A DNA stretch of 64,000 nucleotides. Origin: Diorhabda sublineata. Taxonomy: Eukaryota > Arthropoda > Insecta > Coleoptera > Chrysomelidae. The stretch spans positions 13,220,709 through 13,284,708 of the forward strand of contig NC_079476.1 of the NCBI RefSeq assembly GCF_026230105.1, given 5' to 3'. Below the pieces are notes generated by a model, which saw only the letters and a program-made list of their open reading frames with translations, did not search any database and was not told the origin of the DNA. Below are positions 49,067-61,800 of the stretch, in pieces (within the stretch, counting starts at the first letter, position 1; every line of letters begins with the position of its first letter). Both the position numbers and the translations under genes were made by a program.

Positions 49067-49598
49067 GAGCGCTTGTAGAAGTCCATTTTTTTCACTGGAC
49101 AGCGGACCGTCAATAAACGGCTATCCTTGTATACATATATTTTTTTTACCGGATGGATGTTACCTTACATGCGCTAGTTAATAGTTTTAAACTGGTAGTC
49201 AGAGATTACGCACATGTGAAATGTACAATAAGAAAAAATACTCGAATTATATCATGCATTTCATACTCTTTTTACACAGTTGGGAGAATATAAAACTAAA
49301 TTTTACAGTTACTTTAGGTTGAAGAAAGAAACCTTTTAACTTTTATTCCATGTCAATAGTCGCCATAAAATAACGCAGGTAGACGGCAGAAAACAGGCGT
49401 CGATGACCGCACTTTCTTACGCCCGAATGGTGTCCGTTGCGCTGAGAGGAAGCGACGGTGGTGCATCCGGCGTATATTGTTCGCCGGATCCATGTCCGGT
49501 GCATGTACACATATCCATTATAAATCATACACCACCGCTAATCCGGCAAAAAACACGGTCCGTTGACCGGTGAAAGAAACGGACATCTACAAGCGCTC
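49067..49598. mobile_element. Harbinger-type MITE nested in the hAT terminus
   Basis: The 532-bp element has inverted termini GAGCGCTTGTAGAAGTCC (49067-49084) and GAGCGCTTGTAGATGTCC (49598-49581, minus); similarity continues for about 50 bp (TTTCACYGG, GGACCGT). The TTA direct repeats at 49064-49066 and 49599-49601 fit the 3-bp TWA duplication of PIF/Harbinger. It is GC-richer than the surroundings and has no transposase frame. The TTA target it used comprised the last base of the hAT target duplication and the first two bases of the hAT element. Confidence 0.85.
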
Positions 49599-50059
49599 TT
49601 AAGCTGGCCATACGTCCCGTTTTTAACGGGACAATCCCGTTATTAGGTTTTTCTGGTTGTCTCGTCGGTTTACGAAAAGCCCCGTTTTTTGCCAGTATTA
49701 CGAAAATTTGAATTACTTGAGTTTTATAAAATAAGTAAAAACTGTTACTTGCTAATTTCTTATTACACATTAGGTAAAATTTAGATTCACTTCTAGAATA
49801 TCAATAATGAAATAAATCCTCATGTAGATTTCGAAAAAATGTATGCTAATTTATGTTTGTTAAGCTCTATTGCGCCTACTGCTCATACGCTGAGTCGAGT
49901 TGGCGTCAGGATATGTGTAATTTTTGGGCATTGGGATGGTGCAAAGGTCATTTTCCTCTCCCTCATCCCTTCTCCTGTGTTGGAGGCTAATGGCGTGTCT
50001 GTCTCTGTCTCTGTCAGTTAGTGAATGTGTAAGTAAGGTGTACAAGTACTTCCACATAT

Positions 50060-50960
50060 ACACAGTGCGAACAGAGAAATTGAAGAAATTCTGTGGATTT
50101 GCTGGAGTGGAATTTTCAAAATTATTAGAACAAGGGAACATCCGTTTTTTGACTCTTGGCCTAGCTATTGATCGCATTCTTAAAATTTTTGAGGGATTGA
50201 AGTTTCATTTCCTTCCCAGAAAAAACGTCCTGTTTTTAGTAAACAGCACTTTGAAAACCCATGTTTCAAACTATGGCTGGTGTTTGTTACCTCACTTTTG
50301 AAGAAACCGGTGTGAAGATAGAAATATAACAGATCTGCAAGCAACCGAAGTAGCTTGGCGCATCAGTTCACTGAAAAGTGTCAAGAGAGAATGAAGGATT
50401 TATCCTTTGCAATGTAAAATCGCTATTGGTGAATTTGCCAAAGGAAGTAGAAATAACTGTTGACTACCTAAATATGTGGGTGGCTCTCACAAACTACAAT
50501 AAGTCTTATTACAAACCCTTCCGTCATAGGATGACATTCAAAGCAACCTCTATACGTTTGATAACAACCAGATCAAAATAGTATCAGAAAATTTATCTAA
50601 GTGGAATAGAGTTGTTAAAAATTGCAGCTGCGGAAAGGTGGAAACAGGTTTTTTCCAAACTGAGTAATGAAGACATTTTCTATGATGTAATTCTCAAGGT
50701 CCTTGAGTTTGCGATGTGCCTCCCAAGAACAAGTGCTCCAGTTGAATGTGTATTTTCCCTGATGAATAACATTTGGTAATCTGAAAAATCTCGTCTACAG
50801 ATCGAGACGGTAAATTCCATGTTGATGAAATTTACGAAATGCTCATGAAAATCAAAAGTGTATTGAAAAAATAAGCAGTTCCCAGAAGTACTTTTGGAAC
50901 CAAGAAAAAGAAACTACACAACAATTAGAACATTCAAGTGAAAATATTGATTGAACTGTC
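50060..50960 (+). pseudogene. hAT transposase remnant
   Basis: Broken plus frames give KLKKFCGFAGVEFSKLLEQG, then RFLTLGLAIDRILKIFEGLK, and near the end CLPRTSAPVECVFSLMNNIW. The last is the hAT C-terminal dimerisation block (PxTxAPVERxFSxMNxxW). The N-terminal half is missing or unrecognisable. There are many stops. Confidence 0.75.
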
Positions 50961-51316
50961 ACTGCTGTACATATTGATACATACATATTGATTTGTTTTA
51001 TTTAAGGAAAAAAAAATTGAAAAAGGATGTTTGTTTTGTAAATACCATGTTTTGTATTTTGTTTCAATAATTTCATAAACATGAGTGTTTTGCATAAACA
51101 CGCTTAACTATAAAACATTCTTATTTAGTTTTGGGTTAGGCCAGTACTAAACATCCTAAAAATATTTTGCAGCTTTTGATGTTTTGAAGGCTTCGAAATT
51201 TGAATGCAAAATAAATGTTGGAATTTGAGTTCTGTCTTGTACCCTTCATCTCAACCGCAAAAATAATATGACTGCCCGGTTCTGAATAAAGTTTTTATGG
51301 CCAGCCTAATTAGAGT

Positions 51317-54047
51317 AAATGTTTTGTGTTAAAAAATGTTTAAAAAATCTTGGAATTTCAGTTTAGGATTTTGAGCGTGGTCACTTATGAAAATAAGGAA
51401 ACACAATATTTTTATTTATTTTAGTATGAAGATAATTTAAATGTAATCACAATTTGTGGAATTCGTCAAAAAATGTATCATGTAGTGGAATTAGACAACA
51501 TCTGTTTGTCTGTTGGCAGATTATCAAGTTGGATCCTTTTAAAGTGGTACAGTACAAGGCCTAAAAATTATGGTTTATATTTTTGTATAGGCTCAAACCT
51601 CAATAAAAAAATATCTCCGGAAACATATTTTTCTGTATTGCTTAGAAGTATAATCGGAGAATCAATTCCAACCAAATTTTACAAATGATAGAAAATTACC
51701 ACGGACCAGCTTCTTGTTGAACGTTTAGTTATTTAAGTACGAAAAATCCTGATCATTACGGAAATGACATTCTCGATTTAGGTAGGTAATTTTGGTTTCT
51801 GAGGATCATGTAATATAGCCCATATTGTGATATTTATATTATCATAAGTTTCGTTTTCTTGGTAATATAGATATTGAACTTTCTCATATCAAATTGATCG
51901 TGTTGTAATTTTTTTTTGATCCTAAAGAAATGCTGAGTATTTTTCTATTAATATTCCCTGTACCTCATTGCCAGAATTCCTAGTTACAGCTGTATTTGCA
52001 AAATCTTCGCGAAAGTTGAATAAATCAATATATTGTAATGTTTTTCGTATTTATTTAAACTGTCTAACGGTGGGGTGAATTCATACATACTGTCTCTTAC
52101 TCACTTAATTTATTTACACACCTAGACACTATAATAATTAACTTATCACTACTTCTATAATTTATTTAAATTCACTGGTTACTTTTGCATCAAGCACTGT
52201 TTTATGTTAGTCTTGATGATGAATATAGTATTTAAAGATTAATGTCTGCGTGTAAAAGTGTCCATACAAATGTGATACTTCAAAATGAGCTTGTATCAAA
52301 ATTCGGAAATTTGTGTGGGGTAGAGTAGCACTGTTTTCAAAACATTGCCTCCAAATTTAAGAAATAAAATGTACGTTTTTAGGTTACTTTTGATAATTTT
52401 CGTTTCAATCTATTCACCACCCGTTTTTCTATTTTTCCTTATGTAATTTTAATAATTACATTTTCTTTTTGGATCGTCTTCGAATTGCTTGCAAGCGTTA
52501 TTGTGGAAAGTTGTAGTTTTCTCTTTCAGTCGGACATATTTAAGAATCAAACCCCGCTTTCTTCTTTAGTGTGAAGGAAATTACCGTTGGGAGAATTTTA
52601 ACAGACTTTAACAATTGTATGAAATTTATCGCATAAATTGCTAATGACAAACCTATGAAATCGCTTAGGACAACTTGAAAATGGTTTCTGATGATAAAAA
52701 TATACTCAATAAGATTATTATTGTAGATAAATAATAGCTTCATTGCTATGATCTCGAAACAAAGCTACAATATACAAAGTATAAATCAACATTATGAATC
52801 ACAAAGTCCAAAATAGGACATTAAATTATTAACTGTTTAATTATGAAGGTTTTTTACACCATGAATATGCTCCGATCATTCACACGATTACTACAGAGTA
52901 CTACATCGATGTATTGAAAATATAGATTGACGAAATGAAAAGCCATAGCTCCTTCACGACAAAGTTCAAGCGCCTTTATTCAACCATTTGCAGTAATATT
53001 CAACAAAGCACCAAATAGTTCGCCTCCGATCAAGACTCCTGCTTTGACTCTTACCCAGGTTAAAAATGCCGTTGAAACTGAAGAAAATCTCGGAAATTGA
53101 TTTACAGAACTGAAGGAAGTGAGAAGACCTCTGGGAATGAGTTATTAATTTAAATGTGAACTACTAGGAAGACTATCATTCAGTGAATTATAAAGAATAT
53201 CATCAATGCGGATATATGAAGGTGAGCTCGATAATTTTGGGACAATCCTTGTATAAGTATAATATTTTGTCATAATAAAGTTAATATAAGCGATTCGTTT
53301 CATAGAAATATTATCGGTTAAAATTATCTTGTTTAAACATTGTAACTGCCAATTTAAATAATTTAAATGTTGTGTTTGATATCTATGACATAATTCAGGT
53401 TTCATATAGGTAAGTATTGATATTTCAGGTACAACCAGATAAAATAAATTCTATACTTATTAAATTGAAATATAATTTCTCATCCTCAACCAGTTTATTG
53501 GAATTTAATTATATCATTATCTTCAGTTCTAACAAATAATTTATTCTGTATGTAGTGTTGGAAGGTATCATGGACGTGAAGCTTAGAAAAGTTTAATAAT
53601 TATCTTCCTGGTTACATTTTCAAGAAACAGATGTCTCAATGAAAATTCAGTGGCAAATTTATCATTACAATTTATAAAACAGAATCCGCCGCATCTCTTT
53701 GACCGCAATAAACTCAAAAACTGCCGAATGAATTTTCAGGAGGTTTTTACGTCACGATTACGTATTAATTGTTGACGAGAATTATTGGAAGTCTTGAGAA
53801 ATGTAAAGAAGCCAATGCTGACTAATTCGATATATAAAAAAATCTTTTAAAAATAGCCATTCTATGTTCTAAAAAAATGCAATTGGAAAACTATGTTGAC
53901 TAATACAGAATTAATCCTCAATGAAAAGGTAACATTAAGAAAATAACAATTCATTAATTTTATCATGGTTATTTTGGAAATCCAAAACAATATTATCTGA
54001 CACTTCTGAAGAGAACCTTTCTTTAAAATGATACATTTAAATTTATT
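51317..54047. other. Non-coding AT-rich stretch
   Basis: No gene was recognised. Isolated open frames (51473-51688, 52540-52743 and 53145-53405) carry no motif, and their composition is what AT-rich non-coding sequence produces. Confidence 0.35.
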
Positions 54048-55040
54048 CTAAAACTCCAAAGAGATCAAGTTACTCTTAACGAAATGTGAACATTGATAAT
54101 TCCTATGAGAATGGTGTGTATTTATTACCGAAAAAGTTTGAAATCCGACATATAATTCATCGGCATCGGCTTTAGCGAGCTTGTCTGCTATTTCATTTCC
54201 CTTCACTCTGGTGTGTCCCGGAATCCAGCGACACACCGGAGGGTAACTTTATTTATTTTGCCTAGATCGTCTAGGCAATCCTAGACAAATTTAGAATTTA
54301 TGATATTAGAACTTAAAGCTCTGATGGCTGCTTGGCTATCGGATAGGATGATTATTTCCTATTTGCGATCGTTACTATCTACTTTGAACTGGGAACATTT
54401 TTTTAATTGTATAAATTTCTACTTGAAAAATCGTTAGTGTGTTGTCCAGGCTATCAGAGTGTTTGAATTTAGGTTCGTATATCATTTAATAGCAGTTATT
54501 TCTTGTAAGGTGTTTCAATCCCACTTACTTCTACAGCCTAATATTGAAATAAATTTTTTATTAAAGCTAAACTTTTTTGGTATATTATCCTGAGGCATGT
54601 CCCAAATTTGGTCATTATTTAGTAAAAGGTTTTTCTTTAGTTATTATGTCTCTGATCATTCTATGGTTTTTTCTCCTCGCTTTCCAATACTATGTGCAGA
54701 GGTGGGAGATTTGAAATCACTTCTGATGCAGCTATTGAGCATGATTTTATGGCCCCGGTTGCACATTTGCAAGCCAGTCTTCTACCTTCGAGCGATTGTT
54801 CCTCTTGGTATTCAAACTAGTTTTAGTACCCCCAAAACAATGCCCAAATGTGATGATTGGTCTCACAATTGCTGTGTACATCTACAGTAGGATCTTTGAG
54901 TTTCAACCCCAATTCCTGTTTGCGAAGATTCTGCACACCTTATTAATACTGTTCCGATATTATTGTGTTTTTAATCCTATAAAAATACTTTGGAGTGCAT
55001 TAAAGGTAAAACTACTCAAATATAATTGTTTACCTACTTT
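54048..55040 (-). mobile_element. LINE relic with RNase H segment
   Basis: In minus frames, from the 5' side: ILLMYTAIVRPIITFGHCF near 54870-54930, fragments like RNNRSKVEDWLAN, then CRWIPGHTRVKGNEIADKLA at 54236-54160. The latter is the conserved end of the RNase H domain (WVPGHxGxxGNExADxLAK). RT C-terminus followed by RNase H fits I/jockey/R1-type LINEs. Many stops. Confidence 0.8.
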
Positions 55041-55779
55041 GAGTGCTGTAGTGGTTGGAACATGATAATGATATATGGAAAAATTGTACTGGACACATAA
55101 TGAAGAAAGAAAATGATTCTATTTTATCACCCGTAATGCCAACAATAATTAATCTTGACTATTTCAGTTCCGATAAGTTTTACTTCTAAGATTAATGATA
55201 GTATTTTCAATCAAATAACTAATGATTCCATCTCTTTATGATCAAAGCGCGTTAGGACAAAAAAAACTTTTAAAAAAATTGAGAAACGATTTTTAAAAAC
55301 CTTTAATTATATACATAGAACTCTATGTATAACACTGTTTTAGGACAACTTACAGTTACAAAAATTTGTTAATGTCACAAATTTGTAGTATTTAGCGTTT
55401 AGAATTTCACGTACACAAATTCCATCACCACTTAACCCAAGATTGGACGCGCGGTAAAAATCGCTCTACTTCTTTCTTGTATACAAAAATTTTATTGTCT
55501 ACAACACAGTAATAAAATAAAACAACGCAAACTGGAATATATTCTAAGACACATTACATTAACGGTCGCGCGTCGATCTAATCCATATAATAATTACTGA
55601 TGCATATCTCACGATAACGAAGTGTAATGCAAACAGAAATTGTTGAGTTGATAAGCTAGAAAGCTGTAACAAACTAAAGGATCAAATGCATAACGAGAAG
55701 GATATAGACATCCAATTCGAAGTGATAATCAATGACCATCAATCATTGGTCAAAAAAGATATTCCGTAAACTTTAACAT
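55041..55779. other. Non-coding stretch
   Basis: No gene was recognised. 55440-55600 has several CGCG words (GACGCGCGG, GGTCGCGCGTCG) unusual for the region. Confidence 0.3.
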
Positions 55780-56300
55780 ACAGATGATTCAAAGCTTGCG
55801 CGCAGAATTCGATTGGGCATTTTTGGACCAACCTTCATACCGCTAGTAAAATCACTAATTATTTTTTATGTAGAATTCCAAACGGCCAAGAAGACGAAAG
55901 TGTACGTATAAGCTAGCGCGAGAGTGCAAACAACCTTAAGAAGCACTATCTAGTATACTAGGTAATGAGAAAGCAAACAGCTTCACCAAAAAAAGGAGGA
56001 GCAACGACTTTATACTTTAGACCAGAACCCTGCTAATGCTACTAATGAACTAAACGGATAGCTAAAAATAGAGTTTTTACACTCCGGGCCTAAGACAATC
56101 CAAAAGATTCATAACTTTATCAGCTAAGAAGTCTAAAAAAACTTCTTCATGACAATACACATTTAACTGGTCGTCGGTCTTCTGACAGGTCAATGCACCG
56201 CTAAATACCAATACCCTAGCAGAGGTGGTCTTGTACAAAATATCTTCTAGGTGTAGATACAGAGTGGTTTAAATGCCAAAATAACTCCCCCAAACAATTA
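55780..56300 (+). mobile_element. Possible LINE tail fragment
   Basis: In broken plus frames a short VVGLLTGQCTA block near 56170-56205 resembles the xVGxLTGHCxL segment after RNase H in R1/jockey-type elements. The rest is too decayed to support a stronger statement. Confidence 0.3.
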
Positions 56301-59300
56301 CAATCTACTAATGTCTAATCCGAATTTTAAAAACAGAAAACTAAAAAAATGATGAATTGCTAATGTTTAATAACTCTTAAATTATTTTCATGTAAAAATT
56401 TCACTGTCTGCTGTGCAATGTGCATATGACATATGACATCTACACAATATATTATGGCTTCTCCTGGCGGGAAGGATTAATATACAGACATGTATTTCAT
56501 CACCTGTTACTATTTTAGAAAGAATTTGATATTCAGCTCTATGCATCATTTCTATCGTATCGAAATATAAAATACATACAAATTACTCAATTTTTTACAC
56601 TTTCTCCTTATTTGATGTGATATTTTGAAAAATAATAATAATTTTCATATTTTAATTCAAACAATCAATTTTTCTTATTACAATATGTAACTGAACATGC
56701 TATATGAATGTGATAATCGATCTAATAGTGGTAAATATTTTATTAGCTATTGTAAATGAAACTTAAGTTATTATATCGACTTGTAGTGAATATATTGATA
56801 TTTTTGGTTAAATCGGTTTAACTAAGTTTACAGTTCATATTACCACTTCGACAACATTCATATTCACAGGGATCTTCGGTATCAATAAGATACAAATAAC
56901 AATATAACAAATAATTTAGTTATAGAAACGCGGGCGCCGGTGAATGTGTTTGTTTAGTGGTTATATAAAGTGTATTGCAATAATGGCTATCAATTGTCTA
57001 TAACACCAAACTTTATAGTTTCCATGTGTATGAGAACTTTTTAATATGAATATTGATTTTTCCGAAATATTCAATGAAATTTAAAATAATATATTTTCAC
57101 AAGATCTTTGTCTTATGTTATAATTATTCCTTCATATTTAAATATATTATACACAAATCTGTTTCACTTCATATAAATTTGAGTCACGCAGTCCAAAGTC
57201 CATATTATTGAAACAAAATATAAACACATTTGTTTATAAAAATTCGGACACTGTTTTATAATGAAATTAGTGTTTAGTTAAACTGGTAAAGGGGAGCAAA
57301 ACTTTATGTTTAAACTATCATCAAGAATGGGTTCCTCGACATAGGTACGTAATAATATATAGAGTGTTATTTAATATGAAGAAAGCAGATAGATAAACCT
57401 CAAAATTTGAATTTTCATATGTCAAGTTTCTCTTAATCCCTTTGTATATGTATTATCAATGTAATAGACTCACAGAAAGACAGCAGAAAAATGGAACCAA
57501 TTCGCATAGAATTATAAAAAATTATGAAAACGGTTCTACCTGAATGCAGATACTTCTCCTATAATTGTTTATGTTGATAACAATATTCTAAGAATTCTCT
57601 TTTATCAAATTGCAAAACTTTAACATAAAATTTATATTAATCTCCCATACTAATTTCCCAAGCTCAGTACCTATATAACTACATAAAAACATTATTGTTG
57701 ATATTCAAGTACATTAAAATGTGATTTTATTCCAATTTTATTGTTCATTTTAAGCAATTCTGATCATATCTTAAAATATAATGGTGACACATGGAAAACA
57801 TGGATTACATACGTCAAAATTACTTATAAAATTTCATGATTTTATCACTTTTCTGTTAACCCACGTGGATTAAGCTGGATTATTATATCTAACTTGAACA
57901 CTATTCAAATTGTTATAAAAATACTCATAAAAAAACTTTAGAATTTGTGTGAAAACATATATTATTTAAATAGTTCTTATTTATTTAAATAGAACCATTT
58001 TACCCGACCGTTTTGTTGAGGCGGTCAAAACATTCACAAATGAACAATTATATTGAGCGACTGTGGCACCACAAAAAACTCTTCTCATAAGCCATTACTT
58101 GAAGACTTCTATGCAAATCGATTTAAAAATACTTGTTTAGTATTTTCAAATCATTGCAATCTCATTTGGATATAAAATACTTTTAGAAATATGCTCATCT
58201 TAGAAATAATATAGTCAAATTTGTGGAGTTTATATTGAAAAATTCAAGGGATATTCAAGATATGAAATTTGAGGTAACAAATTTTCTGTTACAATTAAAA
58301 CTTTTTCGACACATTGTGGTAAAATATTATTTATAAACATACGAAATAGCTATCTTTGATATGAGTGTTAGAAATGTTGTGAGTGAAAAAGTTTCTAGAA
58401 TGAGCGGAGCGAATTGAACAATTTCACAAAACACATGGTATCACTTATAACACAAATGTCATACAACGTCTTTTGTATAACTACCGTTTCTTGATAATAA
58501 AACAGGAGAATTTGGAATGAAATTTCAAGATGAATTTTAATATTCAAATAATCACAAAGTTGTTGAGAATATTTTTAACACTGTGTTAGAAATATTTTAA
58601 CGCGCTTCCACGTGAACAATGACGTTTAATATTGTTGGCTGTAATTAAAAGAATAAATAAACTACTACAAAAACTATCTATAAAAATAAACTATCAATTC
58701 GTTTGCATGTGATATAATAATTAGCTCAGATACATATACATCGGTAACTATATATATTTTGAGATACAAGAAAACTAGAAGAAAATGATACTCCTATTAT
58801 TTATGTTCAAATTATTAAACTTACTTTTGTAACCGAAGCTTACAGAATTTAAAATTTTTGAGCCAGTCATGATTCCAAAAAATTAATGGATTTTTGGATT
58901 TTGGATTTTTACCTAAATTGCGTAAAAGAACAAGGCCTACCAGAATGTGCCTAATCAACAAGCAATATCAATCCTCTTAATTTGTCATACCAGTTCCTGA
59001 AGAACTGAAGATCACATATGTTCTTGTCAAAAATTCATGTTTTGATGAAAAATCGTTTTATCACTTTTTCCTCTGTAATAGCAGCTATTCAACTGCAGCC
59101 AAAGCTCACAACTTGAGCCCTAGCTCCTACATATAGTTTTTTGGCATCTTAAAATATATAATATTATAAGATGTTCAAAATTTAATTATTAACCTCTGCC
59201 TTTCATTTTAGTTGATTCTGTGGGAATTGTTGTTTTGAAAACAGAATACAATTTAATTTCCTAATGATCAATTCTAATGTTAATGTAAATTATGGCAAAC

Positions 59301-59531
59301 TTGATTTAATTTTAATTAACAGTTTTAACCTAATGTTTCATGTACCTACCTATATTCTAGCTACACTATCTTAATACCTCATTTACAGAATTTCGATTTA
59401 CCAATTATAGCATCTGAAAGGTCAGCAATTGTTCATAAAATGCCACTTGGTCTCATTAATTGGTCAGCGTTAAAAAATTTCAGGATCAAGGTTATTGAAA
59501 AAATTATAGCACCTCATTCGCTTTGGGCCGG
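56301..59531. other. Non-coding AT-rich stretch
   Basis: This is the longest gene-free part of the window. No open frame over 60 codons and no terminal repeats or RNA genes were recognised. Confidence 0.4.
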
Positions 59532-60252
59532 TTAATTGTATCAGGGCAGTGAGCACTGCTCTTTACTATGAACCACACGGAGTAGACGAAATATTTTTTT
59601 CAATAAAAATATAAGACATATACTGCTATCAAATTTATAATAATGAAGAAAGAAATAGGATATTTTTTAAACTACGTAAGGTCAAAGTGCATGCATAGGA
59701 TTTGGGAAATGTAAGTTAACTACCTTATTATTTATTAATTTTATATCAAAATATATTTTTTGACCTAGAAATATTTTATTTACGTGAAAAATTACCATGA
59801 AAATTTATTTCTAAAATATGTTTATTCTAATTTAAGTTTTACAGCCCCAACGTTTTTAGTTATATCTCAATATACTACTTAAATTAGTTCTTCGGTTCCT
59901 TTCCTTTCAATTGGTTGAATTCTCACAACTGTATCTCTTCTAATGAAAATCGCAGTAGACGGTTAATCGTGGGATCGTACTTCTTTAGTTGATTAATTAT
60001 CATGCAGCTCCCATTCATTCTTGCTTCTCCTGTAGAAAGCAATAAAGTGAACTGGGCATACCCCAAATCCTATGCATGCACTTTGACCTTCACGTAGTTA
60101 AAAAATATCCTGTTCTTGCTTCAAAATTATATATTTGATATAGTACATGTCTAATTGTTTTCCTGAAAAAAAAAAAGATTGTAAAGAAATATTTCTCCCG
60201 TCTGATTCATAGTAAAGAAGTGTGGTCAATTACTCACTTCCCTGATAATTAA
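59532..60252. mobile_element. Foldback transposable element with long inverted arms
   Basis: The arms run from TTAATTGTATCAGGGCAGTG (59532 inward) and TTAATTATCAGGGAAGTG (60252 inward). They remain similar for about 190 bp: shared words include TTTACTATGAA, GAAATATTT, ACATGTACT/ACATATACT, AGGATATTTTTTAA and AAGGTCAAAGTGCATGCATA. The last is near-perfect and marks the inner end (59690 and 60090). A unique centre of about 350 bp has no frame. The target duplication is ambiguous because the ends are TTAAT/ATTAA. Confidence 0.8.
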
Positions 60253-60625
60253 ATGGCTCAAAACATGTGCGTTACGACAGTGACAACTTACTTCTTTCAC
60301 TTGCTTTTTTTAATATTAAATTAAACTGACCAAGTATTCATAAAGGCTGATCAATTATTATCAGCGTATGCTTCTCGATCCCGCATAGATGGAATTTTTC
60401 ATTTTTTTCGAGAATGAGGTACAAAAATTTCTTAATGACTTCTTTTTCACTTAGTTTTAATTTTTATCCCATCTATATTCTTTTAACTTTAACTAAGTAC
60501 CCAAGTAGTTTTTGTGACACCCAACAGCATCGCGATGAGCTCATTGTAAGAGAGTCAGTCATATAATATAATAATTGGACGAAAAGCATGCGAGAGTTAG
60601 TTAGTTGCTTCGAAGTACTGACGAT
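60253..60625. other. Spacer with possible promoter
   Basis: No gene. Near 60558-60580, ATATAATATAATAATTGG could serve as a TATA-like element about 45-60 bp before the tandem repeat. This is speculative. Confidence 0.2.
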
Positions 60626-60785
60626 TTAAGATATTCTGTGAATCCTAAAGACGTACGGTTTCCATAGAAGACGGTATTACTTTGTTTAAAGACTTGCTTT
60701 GAAGTGGCAAGCACTGTTGTTTAAGATATTCTGTGAATCCGCAAGACGTCCAGTTTCCGGAAAAGATGTTATTTTTTTTAAAGAC
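60626..60785. repeat. Direct tandem duplication, 95-bp period
   Basis: TTAAGATATTCTGTGAATCC starts at 60626 and again at 60721. Each copy continues with (A/C)AAGACGT, GGTTTCC/AGTTTCC and a T-rich run ending TTTAAAGAC. A 60-codon frame from 60699 spans the second copy and ends beyond a GGTACGT donor-like site at 60849-60855. It may be a duplicated 5' exon of a gene lying outside the window, or a simple repeat. Confidence 0.7.
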
Positions 60786-61329
60786 GTAAAGACGACGGAT
60801 TGCTCAAATTTCAGACGTAGACGTGTGGATGAACCATTCTCTTATTTCGGTACGTTTATAATTCAATTGTCATTTCTTTAGTTTTAAACTTTATATTGTT
60901 ACCTTTTTTGTTGATATAAACTTTTCATCTTACCTACCGACTGTTGTATTAATAATACCCTAGACAACACGAACTAAACTAGAACTCTACATTCGTTCAT
61001 TAATTTGTCCACAATGTAGTATCATTTATGTTTCGGTCTCACATGTTTCATAATAAAATATAACTGCGGAGTATTAGTCGTAACAAGACATTTTGTTCAA
61101 AATAAGAACAATACCAGTAGGTAAATTTTGCAAAAGTTTCATAGTTCATCTCATTAAGCTATTCCCCAAATTCAGAGTTTAATTTCCACCGAACGTATGC
61201 ACTAGATATGAAATAGATACTATATGAACAATAATTATACAAATTATACATTAGTAGTTTTTACAAGTCAGTTTTTATTCTGACTGTGAATTGTCAAATA
61301 AACACAAAACTAATATTAAAAGTACTACG
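60786..61329. other. Non-coding stretch
   Basis: No gene was recognised beyond the end of the frame described at 60699-60881. Confidence 0.3.
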
Positions 61330-61800
61330 CCTCTAAAATTTTAAAGATGTTAGCAGTAAGAATCAGTCAATGAGGAGCGTAATCGGTTGCGATGGCTCTA
61401 GCTGCCAGAGATATTCGTCCTCTATTTCCTTTCCTCCAAGGTATTATGCTCTGAAATTCCTTAGTTTCTCTCACTTCAAGAAGATGAGGTTAGAAGTTTC
61501 AGTTCTCTGCAGGATAACTTTCTGCTAAACCTATCCGTCTTCAGGTGTCCATTGAGGTAGCAATACTACAACAAGTTATGAGTATGGACACCATTCCTGA
61601 CCAAGATGGAACAAGAAAAAGCCAATCTGAAAGAAGACTAGTAGAACAGGTCGAAATAGTATTAGAAATATTCTTTGTTTCAAAGTGTGTACAACACCGC
61701 TTTCGTCATATGCGAATATTTTAAATGGTATTGTTATTACTTTTCCATTGATGTATCGTGTAACCTTAAATCCCCGGCAGGAGACTCTTCCTCAGGAAGT
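61330..61800 (-). mobile_element. LINE 3' coding fragment
   Basis: Minus-strand broken frames contain CYLNGHLKTDRFSRKLSCRE and, further on, IPWRKGNRGRIS. They resemble the region after RNase H in R1/jockey-type elements (CxLNxHLxxMGxxxxPxCRxC). It is similar in kind to the fragment at 32640. Confidence 0.4.

Larger units (their letters stand above)
49065..51308 (+). mobile_element. hAT element relic split by a MITE at its left end
   Basis: The 8-bp direct repeats ATTAGAGT occur at 49057-49064 and 51309-51316, both exact. Termini are TA + AGCTGGCCATACG on the left (the first two bases at 49065-49066, the rest from 49602) and TAGGCTGGCCATAAAA read inward from 51308. Left-side GTCCCGTTTTTAACGGGAC words follow. 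Without the MITE the element is about 1.7 kb. The interior carries a broken transposase. Confidence 0.85.
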
